Assembly (NCBI RefSeq): GCF_000348785.1
Contig: NC_020520.1
Coordinates: 186,001-250,000 of the forward strand
Origin: Ilumatobacter coccineus YM16-304
GTDB lineage: Bacteria; Actinomycetota; Acidimicrobiia; Acidimicrobiales; Ilumatobacteraceae
Length of the DNA: 64,000 nucleotides
Reading direction: 5' to 3'
The notes beneath the pieces were generated by a model. The model did no database searches, was not told where the DNA came from, and saw nothing but the letters and a program-made list of their open reading frames with translations. Numbering within the stretch: the stretch's first letter is position 1; the number at the start of each line of letters is the position of its first letter. Made by a program: the position numbers and the translations under genes. This document shows, one piece after another, positions 38,413 to 48,605 of this stretch.

Positions 38413-39986
38413 GCGGAGGGTCCTTCTGGTGCGTCTGGTCGCCGTGAAAGCGTGTCGGTGGCGGGTGCGTCGGTGAGTCGTGGCCGCCGGATGGGAATCA
38501 CGGCGGTCAGTGTGGTGGGTCCGCCGGTCGGGGAGTCCACCTCGAACACTCCGTCGACCCCGGTGACCCGAGCGGCGATGCCGGCCAGGCCACTCCCCGA
38601 TGAACGTGTGGCGTCGGCACCTCCTCGGCCGTCGTCGTGCACGACGATCCGGATGGCCGGCAGCAGACCGGGTTCGTCGTGCACGCGCACCGACGCGGTG
38701 CGTGCTCGCGCGTGCTTGAGGACGTTGGCGACCGCTTCGTTGACGACGTAGTAGCTGGTCTCGGCGACGTCGGTGGGGAGTTCGTGGGTGGTGGCCACGT
38801 CGACCGAGATCGGAATGGGTGCGTTGGCGACGACGGCCGACAAGGCGGCGTCGAGCCCCCGGTCCGACAGCACCGCCGGGTGCAGGCCACGGCCGATCAG
38901 CCGCAGCTCACCGATCGACCCGCGCACCTTGTCGCGGGCCTCGCCCAGCAGTTCCTTGGCTCCCTCGGGGTCGGCGTCGAGTCGTGCGTGCGCCCGACCG
39001 ATGTCGATGCCCAGCGCGACGAGTTGTTGTTGCACGCCGTCGTGGAGGTTGCGTTCGATGCGGCGTCGCTCGGCCGCCACGGCGTCGAGGATCTGCTCGC
39101 GTTGCGTCGACAGCTCCTCCACACGTTCTTCGAGGCGTTCACTCGGGTCGGGGCCGAGAAACCACGCCGAGAACGACACGGCGACGTCGGCGACGAACCG
39201 AGTGAAGCGCGGCCCCACTCCGAGCAACGCGGCACTGGCGAGGAGCCGACCGATCGAGAACGATCCGAACCCGAAGGGGCCACCGAGCAGCAGGCTCCAC
39301 GGCAGGAAGCCGATGACGAAGAAGACGGGGCCGCTCACTAGCGACACGAGCAGGAACGACACCTGTCGCCACCGGTTGGCGTCGTGGAGCCGGGTGCTGA
39401 TCGCCGACCATCCCAGTCCGCTCGACGGGTCGAGACGTCGGGCAGGGACGGTGTTGCTGACCCACGAGGCGAGATGACGGTGGACTGCGGTGAGCGCGTC
39501 GACGAACGCAAACGCGGGGACGACGAGCAGAAGACCGATGCCAACGGCCATGAGCGCCGAGGTGGTGGCGACCGTGGCCACGGTGAGCGCGAAGAAGACC
39601 GGCCCGAGGACGAGTCCGACGAAGAGGTACGCCAGCGCCAGCCACGACTGTGCTTCGAGCACCGGCCGGTACCACCACTCGATCGCTTCGGGCAGGGTGT
39701 CGAACGGCCACTCGATCCCCTTGCCGGTGATCGGGTTCGCACGGTTCTCGGCATGCCGGTTCTCGGCAGCACGGTTCTGGCTAACACGGTTGTCGACGGG
39801 GCGATCGTCGGCTCGCGGTGGGTCGAGCTGTCGACGCGAGGGATCGGCACGGCCGGCTGGTGCCGACGCGAGTGGAGCCGAGGTCTCGTCACCGATTGCG
39901 TCCACCGACTCATCATCGCACTTCGATCGCACGACGTGTTCGGACGGCGTCGACGACGAGCTGCTCCCCGCTCCAGCTGTGATCAC
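38409..39986 (-). CDS. Sensor histidine kinase, NarL/DesK class
   Basis: A 525-residue kinase. A long disordered lead (about 85 residues) contains repeated Asn-Arg units (NRAAENRHAENRANP). A four-helix membrane sensor domain follows (about 90-290; VGLVLGPVFFALTVATVATT and the related VSLVSGPVFFVIGFL show an internal duplication). Next is the dimerisation helix with ERRRIERNLHDGVQQQLVALG, whose His is the phosphorylation site, and a HATPase domain with NEAVANVLKHA and VHDDGRGG. The start overlaps the stop of the permease gene. It probably senses a membrane or cell-wall signal and regulates the ABC transporter. Confidence 0.92.
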   Translation of the reverse strand: MITAGAGSSSSSTPSEHVVRSKCDDESVDAIGDETSAPLASAPAGRADPSRRQLDPPRADDRPVDNRVSQNRAAENRHAENRANPITGKGIEWPFDTLPEAIEWWYRPVLEAQSWLALAYLFVGLVLGPVFFALTVATVATTSALMAVGIGLLLVVPAFAFVDALTAVHRHLASWVSNTVPARRLDPSSGLGWSAISTRLHDANRWRQVSFLLVSLVSGPVFFVIGFLPWSLLLGGPFGFGSFSIGRLLASAALLGVGPRFTRFVADVAVSFSAWFLGPDPSERLEERVEELSTQREQILDAVAAERRRIERNLHDGVQQQLVALGIDIGRAHARLDADPEGAKELLGEARDKVRGSIGELRLIGRGLHPAVLSDRGLDAALSAVVANAPIPISVDVATTHELPTDVAETSYYVVNEAVANVLKHARARTASVRVHDEPGLLPAIRIVVHDDGRGGADATRSSGSGLAGIAARVTGVDGVFEVDSPTGGPTTLTAVIPIRRPRLTDAPATDTLSRRPDAPEGPSA

Positions 39987-42220
39987 GCGCTGCCCCGGAG
40001 CGTGAGCGCCACCGGTCGTCGGGTGGCGGTCCGCACCATGGTGAGGGCGAGCAGCATCGATCCGATCGCCACCACCGCCACCACGACGGGGATCACCCCG
40101 CGGGCGAAGGTGAAGCCGATCTCGACCGCGTTCGACACCTCGAACGATCGGGCGATCGCCCGCCCGCCGAAGTAGCCGCCGACGAGGCCGATGGCCAGCC
40201 CGCCGACGAGGAGTGCTCCGAGTTCGGCGATGACGAGCCGGAACACGTGACGGCGGCGGCCGCCGATCGCCTGCAGCGCGGCGAACTCGTGCCGGCGTTC
40301 GTACAGGCTCACCGCAAGACCGGAGGCGACCGCGAGTCCGGCGACCGAGACGACGACGAGACCGATGGCGCCGAAGATCAGCAGCACCGCGTTGCGGCCG
40401 GTGTCGTCGGCGGTCAGCTCGTCGAAGTACGTGACCTCGACGACGCCGCCGAGTCCCAGGTCGGGCAGCTCCGAAGCCCCGCCGGGCGCCGACGAGTAGA
40501 TGCGGTTGACGAGGCCGGGGCCACCGAGGTCGCTCGCGAGTTCGTCGATGTCGACGTAGATCTCGCGTCCGCGGTTGGGGTGGAGCCCGCTGATCTCGTA
40601 TCGATGGGTTCCCGATGCGAGGAGCACGTCGATCTCGTCGCCGAGTTCGAGGTCGAGGTGTTCGGCGAACCCGGCCGAGACGACCGCTTCGTCGGCGGCC
40701 TCGAACCAGCGGCCGCTGCGCACGTCACGATCGACCATCTCGGTGTCGGCGACGAAACCGAAGACGTCGATCTCCCAGTCGAAGGCGCTGGCCCCGACGA
40801 CGATGCCCGGTTCGCTGGTGGGGTCGCCGTCGACCACACGCGGGTCGATGTCGAGGCCGGGGCCGGCGACCGAGGTCACCGTCGACCAGCGCCACGGCTC
40901 CAGTTCGGCGTCGTTGAAGTCGGTGATCGTGGTCGCCATCGAGCTGACGATCATGAGCGCGGCGACGGCCGCGCCGATCTGCGTGGCGATCGCCAGCGAC
41001 CGGGCTCGCCGTTGCACCCCGTTGCGGAGCGCCGAACGACTCAGCAGTCCGCCGAGCGGGACCCGAGCCGCGATGCGCTCGCTCGCCCGGCGGCCGAACG
41101 GTGAACCATTGCGATCGCGGAGTGCGGTCGCGAGGGGCAGCTTGGTGACGCGACGCGCGGCCCGCGCCGCGACGAGCCGAGCACCGACGAGCGCGAAGGC
41201 GGCGCTCGCCACCATCACCGGAACCGACACGGCGATGCCGGGGGTGAGACCGACGAACTCCTGGAGCACCAACCTGGCGATCACGTTCGACAGCACGACG
41301 CCGAGCGGCACGCCGAGCACGACGGCTGCGGCGGCGATACCGAGCGCCAAGCGACGGAGCCGGCGCCGCAGCGCTCGCGGGGGCGACCCGAGCGCACGCA
41401 TGATCGCGACTTCCCGGGTGCGTTCGATGACGAGCGTGTTGGTCGTGGAGGCCAGTAAGACGAGGCCGACCAGCCCGGCGACGATGCCGAGGAGGCCGAT
41501 CAGCATGCTGATCTGCTCGATCTCCGCTTCGACCGGGTGGATCCCGTCGGGGATCGTCTCGGGCAAGTGGGTGAGCGCGATGCCCTCCGCTGCGAGTGCG
41601 GTCCGCACGTCGTCGACCGTGGCGCTCAGCGATGCCGAGTCGGTGTCGACGGTCGACATCGCCACACGGTTGATGCCGGTGAGCGTGCTCACGTCGCGGG
41701 CGCCGTCGAGCGTGGTGAACAGCACGTCGGAGTCGACGAAGAAGCTGGTTCCTCCCAGACCGACGACCTCGAACGACGCGACGTCGCCGTCGACTCCGAT
41801 GACGTCGACCACGTCGCCGATGGCAGCGCTGCCTTCGGCGACGATCGCCTCCGACGGGCGGTCGGGGAGTTCTCCGCTCGTGGCTCGGACGATGTCGATC
41901 TGTTGGCGGCCGAGGTCGAGCCCGACCACGGTGACGGCGCCGCCGTCGACGAGCGGTGCTTCGATCACGATCTGCGGTTCGACGTGATCGACGTTGTCGA
42001 CGGTGGCGAGCAGGTCGGCTACGGGCACCGCTCCGGTGTCGGTGGTGCCGGCGATGATGTTGGCGACGCCGTCGCGTTCGGCCGCGTCGCGCAGCGAACT
42101 CGTCGCCACCGTCGGGATGGCGAACACGCCGATCGCCGCCACCGCGAGTGCCAGCGCGAAGACGCTGGTGAGGATGCGGCCCGGCGAGCGCCGCACGGTT
42201 CGGAACAGTCGCCGGATCAT
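39983..42220 (-). CDS. ABC transporter permease, FtsX/MacB type
   Basis: A 745-residue membrane protein. An N-terminal helix ([17 protein letters not shown]) is followed by an extracellular domain. A three-helix FtsX unit spans about residues 250-400, marked by [29 protein letters not shown] second extracellular domain and a C-terminal FtsX unit follow, [30 protein letters not shown]. This double-FtsX layout is typical of lipoprotein- or peptide-handling exporters. It overlaps both its ATPase and the histidine kinase genes (ATGA each). Transporters paired with such kinases often give resistance to cell-envelope antibiotics; that role is inferred. Confidence 0.92.
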   Translation of the reverse strand: MIRRLFRTVRRSPGRILTSVFALALAVAAIGVFAIPTVATSSLRDAAERDGVANIIAGTTDTGAVPVADLLATVDNVDHVEPQIVIEAPLVDGGAVTVVGLDLGRQQIDIVRATSGELPDRPSEAIVAEGSAAIGDVVDVIGVDGDVASFEVVGLGGTSFFVDSDVLFTTLDGARDVSTLTGINRVAMSTVDTDSASLSATVDDVRTALAAEGIALTHLPETIPDGIHPVEAEIEQISMLIGLLGIVAGLVGLVLLASTTNTLVIERTREVAIMRALGSPPRALRRRLRRLALGIAAAAVVLGVPLGVVLSNVIARLVLQEFVGLTPGIAVSVPVMVASAAFALVGARLVAARAARRVTKLPLATALRDRNGSPFGRRASERIAARVPLGGLLSRSALRNGVQRRARSLAIATQIGAAVAALMIVSSMATTITDFNDAELEPWRWSTVTSVAGPGLDIDPRVVDGDPTSEPGIVVGASAFDWEIDVFGFVADTEMVDRDVRSGRWFEAADEAVVSAGFAEHLDLELGDEIDVLLASGTHRYEISGLHPNRGREIYVDIDELASDLGGPGLVNRIYSSAPGGASELPDLGLGGVVEVTYFDELTADDTGRNAVLLIFGAIGLVVVSVAGLAVASGLAVSLYERRHEFAALQAIGGRRRHVFRLVIAELGALLVGGLAIGLVGGYFGGRAIARSFEVSNAVEIGFTFARGVIPVVVAVVAIGSMLLALTMVRTATRRPVALTLRGSA

Positions 42221-42999
42221 CGTGCGCCCGATCCTGCGAGGGCAGCCGGCGCGTCGGTGGGGTGCGCGCCCGGCTGGACCAGCGGCGCCAGCAGGAGGTC
42301 GACGCCCGATGCGGTGTGCATCGTGACCCGACCATCGACCATGCCGATGCGTCGGTCGGCGCCATCGGCGATCGCCTCGTCGTGCGTGATCATCACGACC
42401 GTCGTCCCGTCGTGTGCCTCGCGAGTGAGCAGCGCCGCGATCTGTTCGCCCGCGGCTCGGTCGAGGCTGCCGGTGGGTTCGTCGGCGACGATGAGCTTCG
42501 GGCGGGTCACGATCGCTCGCGCCACGGCGACCCGTTGCTGTTCGCCACCGCTCAGCTGGCTCGGGAGGCGTTTCGTCTTCTGGCCCAACCCGACGGCGCA
42601 CAGCATCTGCGCGCTGCGATGCAGCCGTTCGCGCCGACCGATCTTCGTGCCGCTCAGCTTCAGCGCCAACTCGACGTTCTCGACGGCGGTCAGCGTCGGC
42701 AGCAGGTGGAAGTCCTGGAAGACGATGCCGACCGTGCGTCCGCGCCAGCGTGCGAGCGCGTCGTTGCGCATCTGGTCGATGCGTTCTCCATCGACCACGA
42801 GCGACCCGGAGGTCGGCTGATCGATGCCGGCGATCAGCGCGCCGAGCGTCGACTTGCCCGAACCCGAGGGTCCGGTGATCGCGACGAGTTCGCCGTGGCC
42901 GATCGAGAGGTCGACCTGGTCGACGCCGAGTTGTGCACTGTCGCCCGACCCCCATCGACGGGTGAGATCGCGGGCCGAGATGAGAGGTGTTCGTTCCAT
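42217..42999 (-). CDS. ABC transporter ATP-binding protein (MacB/LolD type)
   Basis: A 260-residue ATPase. Walker A is GPSGSGKST at about residues 44-52; then [20 protein letters not shown], signature [16 protein letters not shown], Walker [13 protein letters not shown] and the switch His in MITHDEAI. The wording is that of the MacB/LolD/FtsE family, which drives FtsX-type permeases. The ATG at 42999 ([12 protein letters not shown]) gives the usual length. It is the first gene of an operon of four overlapping genes (ATPase, permease, histidine kinase, response regulator). Confidence 0.95.
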   Translation of the reverse strand: MERTPLISARDLTRRWGSGDSAQLGVDQVDLSIGHGELVAITGPSGSGKSTLGALIAGIDQPTSGSLVVDGERIDQMRNDALARWRGRTVGIVFQDFHLLPTLTAVENVELALKLSGTKIGRRERLHRSAQMLCAVGLGQKTKRLPSQLSGGEQQRVAVARAIVTRPKLIVADEPTGSLDRAAGEQIAALLTREAHDGTTVVMITHDEAIADGADRRIGMVDGRVTMHTASGVDLLLAPLVQPGAHPTDAPAALAGSGAR

Positions 43000-43107
43000 G
43001 CACCGATCGTGCGCGGAACGGTCTGCTCGATGCGATGGAGCGCGCTGGCCGATCGGAGGTGGGGATTCCCCCACCATCGACGGCCCGCGGCTACGGCGGA
43101 CGGCCCG

Positions 43108-45312
43108 CTACGGCGCCGCGGTCGTGGGTGCCGCGGTGGTCGGAGCCGCCGTGGTCGGAGCGGCGGTCGTGGGTGCCGCCGTGGTGGGCGCCGCGGTGGT
43201 GGGCGCGGCGGTGGTGGTGACCACCGTGGTGGTCGGTGCCGTGGTGGTGGGCGGCAGCGTCGGCGGGATCGTGGTGGCGATCTCGAGCGAGCGACCGACC
43301 GTGAGGGTGATGGTGGTGCCGCGCGGTACCTGCGTGCCGGCATCGATGTCTTGCGAGATGACCCGACCGTCGTCGGAACTGCCCGCTCGAACTTCCTGAT
43401 TGACGATCACGACCTCGAGCCCGGCATTGCGGAGGCTGTTGGTTGCCTGGCCGGCGGTGAGCCCTTCGACCGCCGTGACCGTGACGGGAGGCGGACCGAT
43501 CGACACGGTGATCGTGACCGGGCCGCCCTTCGGTGCCAGCGCGCCCGGGCCGGGTGCGATCGAGATGACCTGACCCGCAGGAATCGACTCGCTCGTGACC
43601 TCGGCGACGGTGACCTCGAAGTTGTACGGCTCGTTCTCGAGCACCGTGATCGCATCGGACTGGGTCTGGCCGACGATGAACCCGGGAATCTGGAGGCTGT
43701 CGGGCGGTGCCGCGACGACGAGGTCGACGACGGTGCCCTCCTTGACCGGCGTGCCCGCTTCGGGATCGGAGGCGAGCACCGTGTTCTCTTCGCGGCTGTC
43801 GGTCTGTTCGTTGGTGATCGTGCCGACGTCGAACCCGTCGGCTTCGATGCGCTCCATCGCGTCTTCGAGCGAGATGCCGACCACCTGCGGGATCGGACGC
43901 AACTGCGGGTCGGGGTTGAAGTAGACGAGGATCTGCTGTGCCTCGAGCACGATCTCGCCGGCGGGCGGCTCGGTGCGGTGCACGAAGCCGACCTGCACCG
44001 CCGCGTTCTCCTCGGCGATGGTCTCGAAGTTGAGTTTGAGCGCGGTGAGTTCGGCGACGACGTCTTCGCGCGACCGACCGACGTAGTCGGCGAGTTCGAA
44101 CTGCGATGGTTCGGCGGTCTCCTCGGGCGAGCTCAGTGCCTGGAACAGCAGGACACCGCCGATGGCGAGTGCGACGAGTGCGACGAACGCAGCGAGCGCG
44201 TACCACCCGGTGCGCGAGCCGCCCGCGTCGTAGTACGCGGCTTCGGTCGAGGCGCCCGTCGGGTAGCCCGCCTCGTACATCCCGGTCGACGGAACCGCCG
44301 ACGCCTGCGGATGCACCGGGTTCATCGTGGTGGCCGCTGCGGCCGGGTCGAGCGGGTTGACCGCGGTGGGCGGGGCCGACTGCGGAACCGCGCCGGTCGC
44401 GGCCGCACCGCGACCTGCCTGACCGTTGGGTCGAGCCTTGGCGGTGACCGCGGCGACGAGCGCCTGCACCGGTTCGTCGTTGCGGAACCGTCGGAGGTCG
44501 TCACGCAGCGCCCCGGCGCTCGGGTAGCGCAGCTTGGGGTCCTTCGCGAGCAGCTTGGCGACGATCGCCTCGTACGGCTTCGGAACATCGGCGACGATCT
44601 GCACCAGCGGCTGCGGCAGATCGTGGACCTGCTTGTAGGCGATGCTGACCGGGTTGTCGCCGGTGAACGGTGCCCGCCCGGCGACCATCTCGTACATGAC
44701 GATCCCGAGCGAATAGAGATCGCTGCGAGGGTCGGGTTGAGCGCCTTGCGCCTGCTCGGGCGAGAAGTAGGTTGCCGTGCCCATGACCGACCCGGCCTGC
44801 GTGAGGTTGGCCTCGGTCGGTGCGTTCATGGCTCGGGCGATGCCGAAGTCGGCGACCTTCACCTGGCCGTTGGAGCCGATGAGGATGTTGGCCGGCTTGA
44901 TGTCTCGGTGCGCCACGTCTTTCTCGTGGGCGAACCCGAGCGCCGCCGCGACTTCACTCGCGATCTCGGCGGCCTGCTTCGACGTGAGCTGGCGGTTCGA
45001 CTTCAACACGTCGGCGAGGGTGCGGCCCTTCACTTCCTCCATCGCGATGAAGTAGGTGCCTTCGTACTTGCCCCAGTCGTAGACGTTGACGATGTTGGGG
45101 TGCGACAGGTTGGCCGCCGACTGCGCTTCGCGGCGGAACCGTTCGACGAAGTTCTCGTCGGTGGCGAACTCGGGGAACAGGACCTTGATGGCGACCTGGC
45201 GATCGAGCAGGAGGTCGCGCGCGGAGAACACGTCGGCCATGCCGCCGCGCCCGATGCGCTTGTGTACCTCGTAGCGGTCGTTGATGACCGTTGCTTCGCC
45301 TTGGTTCGTCAC
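43108..45312 (-). CDS. pknB: PASTA-domain Ser/Thr protein kinase PknB
   Basis: A 734-residue transmembrane kinase. The kinase domain spans about residues 10-275, with the Gly loop IGRGGMADV, VAIKVLFPE, catalytic HRDIKPANIL and DFGIA. A juxtamembrane region and one helix (WYALAAFVALVALAIGGVLLF) follow, then four PASTA repeats (about 410-690) that bind muropeptides. The tail has about seven TTAAP units, encoded by a Val/Gly-looking GC-rich DNA repeat at 43110-43210. It is downstream of pbpA, rodA, pstP and fhaBA, the usual set controlled by this kinase. No separate pknA is present, so this may be the only kinase of the cluster. Confidence 0.96.
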   Translation of the reverse strand: MTNQGEATVINDRYEVHKRIGRGGMADVFSARDLLLDRQVAIKVLFPEFATDENFVERFRREAQSAANLSHPNIVNVYDWGKYEGTYFIAMEEVKGRTLADVLKSNRQLTSKQAAEIASEVAAALGFAHEKDVAHRDIKPANILIGSNGQVKVADFGIARAMNAPTEANLTQAGSVMGTATYFSPEQAQGAQPDPRSDLYSLGIVMYEMVAGRAPFTGDNPVSIAYKQVHDLPQPLVQIVADVPKPYEAIVAKLLAKDPKLRYPSAGALRDDLRRFRNDEPVQALVAAVTAKARPNGQAGRGAAATGAVPQSAPPTAVNPLDPAAAATTMNPVHPQASAVPSTGMYEAGYPTGASTEAAYYDAGGSRTGWYALAAFVALVALAIGGVLLFQALSSPEETAEPSQFELADYVGRSREDVVAELTALKLNFETIAEENAAVQVGFVHRTEPPAGEIVLEAQQILVYFNPDPQLRPIPQVVGISLEDAMERIEADGFDVGTITNEQTDSREENTVLASDPEAGTPVKEGTVVDLVVAAPPDSLQIPGFIVGQTQSDAITVLENEPYNFEVTVAEVTSESIPAGQVISIAPGPGALAPKGGPVTITVSIGPPPVTVTAVEGLTAGQATNSLRNAGLEVVIVNQEVRAGSSDDGRVISQDIDAGTQVPRGTTITLTVGRSLEIATTIPPTLPPTTTAPTTTVVTTTAAPTTAAPTTAAPTTAAPTTAAPTTAAPTTAAP

Positions 45313-45436
45313 AGTTCCGTCGTTGCTCTTCTCGCGACAGCCGCCGCGTTGGTCGCGATCGGCGGCCGTGTGAGCCGTCGAACGAGGTTATCGGCCCGAC
45401 CGCTGCAGCCCTGTTCGCTCCAACCTCGACCCCAGT

Positions 45437-45533
45437 CGGGTGTTTTCGTGGCCCGCCGCCGGTCTCGGGTGTTTCCGTGCCCACAGGGGGTCGCGAAACA
45501 CCCGAAGGGGTGGGATGGTGACGCAAACACCCG
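45437..45533. repeat. Nested direct and inverted repeats of CGGGTGTTT between pbpA and pknB
   Basis: CGGGTGTTT occurs at 45437 and 45466, and its inverse complement AAACACCCG at 45496-45504 and 45525-45533. The two pairs can form nested hairpins with GC-rich loops. The 235-bp interval 45313-45547 holds no other gene and lies between pbpA and pknB on the same strand. Confidence 0.7.
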
Positions 45534-45547
45534 GGTGGTGGGGCGCA

Positions 45548-47059
45548 TCAGTCGAGCACCACGTTCGCGCCGGGACCGGTGAGCAGATAGTCGAGCACGC
45601 CTTTGACGACGGGGCCGGCTTCGCGGCCACCGGTTGCGGCGTCGGCCTGCGTCGACTCGAGGTCGTTGAGCACGACGGCCACGGCGTACTTCGGTGCCTC
45701 GAGCGGAGCGAACGCGATCATCCAGGCGTGGACGAGGTCGGGGTTGTCGACGATGCCGAGTTCGGCCGTGCCGGTCTTGGCCGCGAAACGCACGCCGCCG
45801 TCGAGCGTGACGCTGCGGGCGGTGCCGCGGTCGCCTTCGGTCACGCCGGTCATCAGTTGGGTGAGGGTCGCTGCCGTCTGTGCCGAGATGGGCGTCTTCC
45901 ACACCGACGGCTCGGTCTGATCGAGCACACGACCCTGATGGTCGTACGTCGCCTCGACGACGTAGGGCTCCATCATCTGGCCGCCGTTGGCGACCGTGGC
46001 CGCCACCATCGCCATGTGTAGCGGCACCATCTGGTCTTCGTTCTGGCCGAAGCCACGGATGGCGAGCAGCGGCAGTTGCTGGTCGAGGTCGTCGGTGTTG
46101 CCGAACGTGCTCGCCGCCGGGCGAGGCAGATCGATCGGGAGTTCTGCGTCGAGCCCCCACGCGTCGGTGCCCGCGATCATCCCGTCGGGGCCGAGTTCGA
46201 CGGCGATCTGGGCGAACGGGATGTTGCAGCTGCGCCGGAACACTTCGGCGAGATCGCCGCCGCATTGCGAGCCGCGGTAGTTCTGGATCGGGTCGTCGGT
46301 CTGCGGCGGCACCCACTCGGTTTCGCGAGCGAACTCGGAGTCGAGGCCGATGACGCCGGCTTCGAGGCCGATGCCGGTGGTGATGACCTTGAAGGTCGAG
46401 CCCGGCATGAAGCGCTGCTGGTAGGCGGCCGAGAGCAGCGGGTCGTCGTCGGCGTCTTGCAGCGCGATGATCGTCTCCTGCGCTTCGCTGAACGGCTCGT
46501 TGACGAAGGTCGACGGGTCGTAGCTCGGGTTCGACCAGAGCGCGCGTACCGCGCCGGTCTCGACCTCGATCACGGCCACCGATCCGGTCCGTCCGCCCAG
46601 CGCGAACTTCGCGACCTGTTGGAGGTCGTGGCGCAATGCCAACTGCACCGACCCGCTGTTGTCGACCTCTGTGGAGAGTAGGTCGCCGAGGCTGCGCACC
46701 TGCTGCTCGGTGGTCGACCCGGTGAGCACGTCGCCGTAGAGGCGTTCGACCTGGGTCGCCCCGAAGCTCAACGTGAAGTACCCGGTGGCGTGCGCGAGCA
46801 GGTCGCCGGTCGGGTATTCGCGGCGTCGTTGGACGCTGCCATCGGCCTGCGGGGTCTCGATCGAGTGCGCGGCGACCACGCCGTCGGCGGTGACGATCGG
46901 CCCGCGCGGCTTGTTGAACTCGCGTCGCACGGCGCGCGTGTTCTCGACGTTGGCGTTGAGCTCCTCCTCCTGGCCGACCTGCCAGTAGTTGAGCGCCACG
47001 AACAACACGAGGTAGCACGCCATCAACCCGACTGCGAGCTGTCGAATCTGCCGGTTCAC
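45548..47059 (-). CDS. pbpA: Penicillin-binding protein PbpA
   Basis: A 503-residue class B PBP. An N-terminal membrane helix (LMACYLVLFVALNYWQ) is followed by a short dimerisation domain and the transpeptidase. Active-site motifs are S-T-F-K in FMPGSTFKVITT, S-C-N in FRRSCNIPFAQ and K-T-G in FAAKTGTAELG. The family makes peptidoglycan cross-links during growth and division and is paired with RodA. It is transcribed between rodA and pknB, as in other actinobacteria. Confidence 0.95.
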   Translation of the reverse strand: MNRQIRQLAVGLMACYLVLFVALNYWQVGQEEELNANVENTRAVRREFNKPRGPIVTADGVVAAHSIETPQADGSVQRRREYPTGDLLAHATGYFTLSFGATQVERLYGDVLTGSTTEQQVRSLGDLLSTEVDNSGSVQLALRHDLQQVAKFALGGRTGSVAVIEVETGAVRALWSNPSYDPSTFVNEPFSEAQETIIALQDADDDPLLSAAYQQRFMPGSTFKVITTGIGLEAGVIGLDSEFARETEWVPPQTDDPIQNYRGSQCGGDLAEVFRRSCNIPFAQIAVELGPDGMIAGTDAWGLDAELPIDLPRPAASTFGNTDDLDQQLPLLAIRGFGQNEDQMVPLHMAMVAATVANGGQMMEPYVVEATYDHQGRVLDQTEPSVWKTPISAQTAATLTQLMTGVTEGDRGTARSVTLDGGVRFAAKTGTAELGIVDNPDLVHAWMIAFAPLEAPKYAVAVVLNDLESTQADAATGGREAGPVVKGVLDYLLTGPGANVVLD

Positions 47060-47080
47060 CAGATCCCCCCGACCCGAAAA

Positions 47081-47105
47081 TCATCGGGTGTCAGACACCG
47101 AATGA
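47081..47105. repeat. Palindrome between rodA and pbpA, related to the one after lrp
   Basis: TCATCGGGTGTC and GACACCGAATGA flank one A at 47093, with two mismatches. The arm sequence GGTGTC-A-GACACC is shared with 2896-2924. It is 21 bp upstream of the pbpA start, within a presumed operon, so it may be a processing or attenuation site. Confidence 0.7.
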
Positions 47106-47132
47106 TGCGGGCGCCCGGGTGCGCGTGGCGGA

Positions 47133-48599
47133 TCATGCGTTGACCACTTCGCCGGGGTGCAGTTCGCCCTTGCGGACGCGGCGACGGAGCCGCCACGCCG
47201 CCCATCGCTCGCCGGTGGTGGGCTCGTCGGGCATCTCGCCGAGACGGCGCGCGGAGGAGTCCGACACGCGGATCAGCAGTGCGAGCAGGATGTAGTTGGC
47301 GATGAGCGACGAGCCGCCGTAGCTGACGTACGGGAGGGTGATGCCGGTGAGCGGTACGACCTTGATGACGCCGCCGATGATGATGAACGCCTGGACGCCG
47401 ACGATCGTGGTGAGGCCGACGGCGAGCAGCTTCTCGAACGTGCGGTCGGTGCGCAGCGCGGTGCGCAACCCGGCGCCGACGATGAGGAGGTACGACATCA
47501 GGATCGCGGTGGCGCCGATCAGGCCGAGCTCTTCGCCGATCGACGCGAAGATGAAGTCGTTCTGCGCTTCGGGCACCTGGTTGGGGTTGCCGCGTCCGAG
47601 TCCCGTGCCGGTGAGTCCGCCGTCCGCGAGACCGAACAGCGACTGCACGATCTGGTAGCCCTTGTCGAGCGAGTCCGACCACGGGTCACGCCAGATCGTG
47701 ACGCGAGTCTTGACGTGCGTGAACTGGCTCCACGAGAAGTACGCGGCACCCGAGAACAGGATGAGCCCGATCCAGAGGTAGGCGACCTTCTCGGTGGCGA
47801 CCCACATCATCACCACGAACAGAGTGAAGAAGAGCAGTGAGGAGCCGAGGTCGCGTTCGGCGACCATCACCACCACGGCGAAGCCCCACGCCACGCCGAT
47901 CGGGAGGATGTAGCGCGGTTCGGGGAGTCGGATGGGGCCGATCTTCCAGGTTCGTGCCGCGATGACCTCGCGGTTGTCGGCGAGGTAGGCGGCGAAGAAG
48001 ATGGCGAGCGCGATCTTGGCGAACTCACCTGGTTGGAAGTTGATCGGCCCGAGGCTCACCCAGATGCGGGCGCCGTTGATGTTGGCGCCGAGGCCGGGCA
48101 CGAGCGGCAGCAGCAGCGCGCCGGCACCGCCGAAGAACAGGAGCCAGCGGTATCGGGCGAGGTCGTTGACGCGTTGGACGACCAGCAGCGTGGCGACGAA
48201 CACGGCGATGGCGACGAGACTCCAGATCGACTGGAGGCCGGCGAGCTGGTCGTCGAGGCGCGTGATCATCACGAAGCCGATGCCGTGGAGCAGCGCGACG
48301 AGCGGCAGCAGTGTGGAGTCGGCGCCGCGGGCGACGAGGCGAACCACGAGGTGCGCGCACACGAGCAGCGCGAGGAGGAAGGCGACGAAGACGACGATGC
48401 CCGGCGGGATCTCGGCGTTGGTGCCGAGTGCGGCGAGCGTGTAGGCGGCGCCGGTGATGAGGCCCGCCATGATGATCAGCGTGAGCTCGGCGTTGCGGCG
48501 GCGCCGGGGGAGTGCGAGTTCGGCGCGGCGGCGCTGCCGCGCTTGGCGCTTGGTTTCGACCACCTCGACGTCGAGGTCACCCGTCAACGTCTCGGACAT
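47133..48599 (-). CDS. rodA: SEDS glycosyltransferase RodA/FtsW family
   Basis: A 488-residue membrane protein with about 12 helices. LGANINGARIWVSLGPINFQPGEFAKIALAIF is the SEDS signature with the catalytic-loop Asp region, and GLTTIVGVQAFIIIGGVIKVVPLTGITLPYVSYGGSSLIANY is the classic RodA/FtsW C-terminal block. It polymerises lipid II together with the class B PBP. A cytoplasmic Arg-rich N-terminus precedes the first helix. The pstP gene ends 6 bp upstream, and pbpA follows 73 bp downstream. Confidence 0.94.
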   Translation of the reverse strand: MSETLTGDLDVEVVETKRQARQRRRAELALPRRRRNAELTLIIMAGLITGAAYTLAALGTNAEIPPGIVVFVAFLLALLVCAHLVVRLVARGADSTLLPLVALLHGIGFVMITRLDDQLAGLQSIWSLVAIAVFVATLLVVQRVNDLARYRWLLFFGGAGALLLPLVPGLGANINGARIWVSLGPINFQPGEFAKIALAIFFAAYLADNREVIAARTWKIGPIRLPEPRYILPIGVAWGFAVVVMVAERDLGSSLLFFTLFVVMMWVATEKVAYLWIGLILFSGAAYFSWSQFTHVKTRVTIWRDPWSDSLDKGYQIVQSLFGLADGGLTGTGLGRGNPNQVPEAQNDFIFASIGEELGLIGATAILMSYLLIVGAGLRTALRTDRTFEKLLAVGLTTIVGVQAFIIIGGVIKVVPLTGITLPYVSYGGSSLIANYILLALLIRVSDSSARRLGEMPDEPTTGERWAAWRLRRRVRKGELHPGEVVNA

Positions 48600-48605
48600 G
48601 TCGGG

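Noticed and set aside
43110-43215. Short-period GC-rich repeat as a regulatory element
   Set aside because: It encodes the TTAAP tail of PknB in the correct frame.
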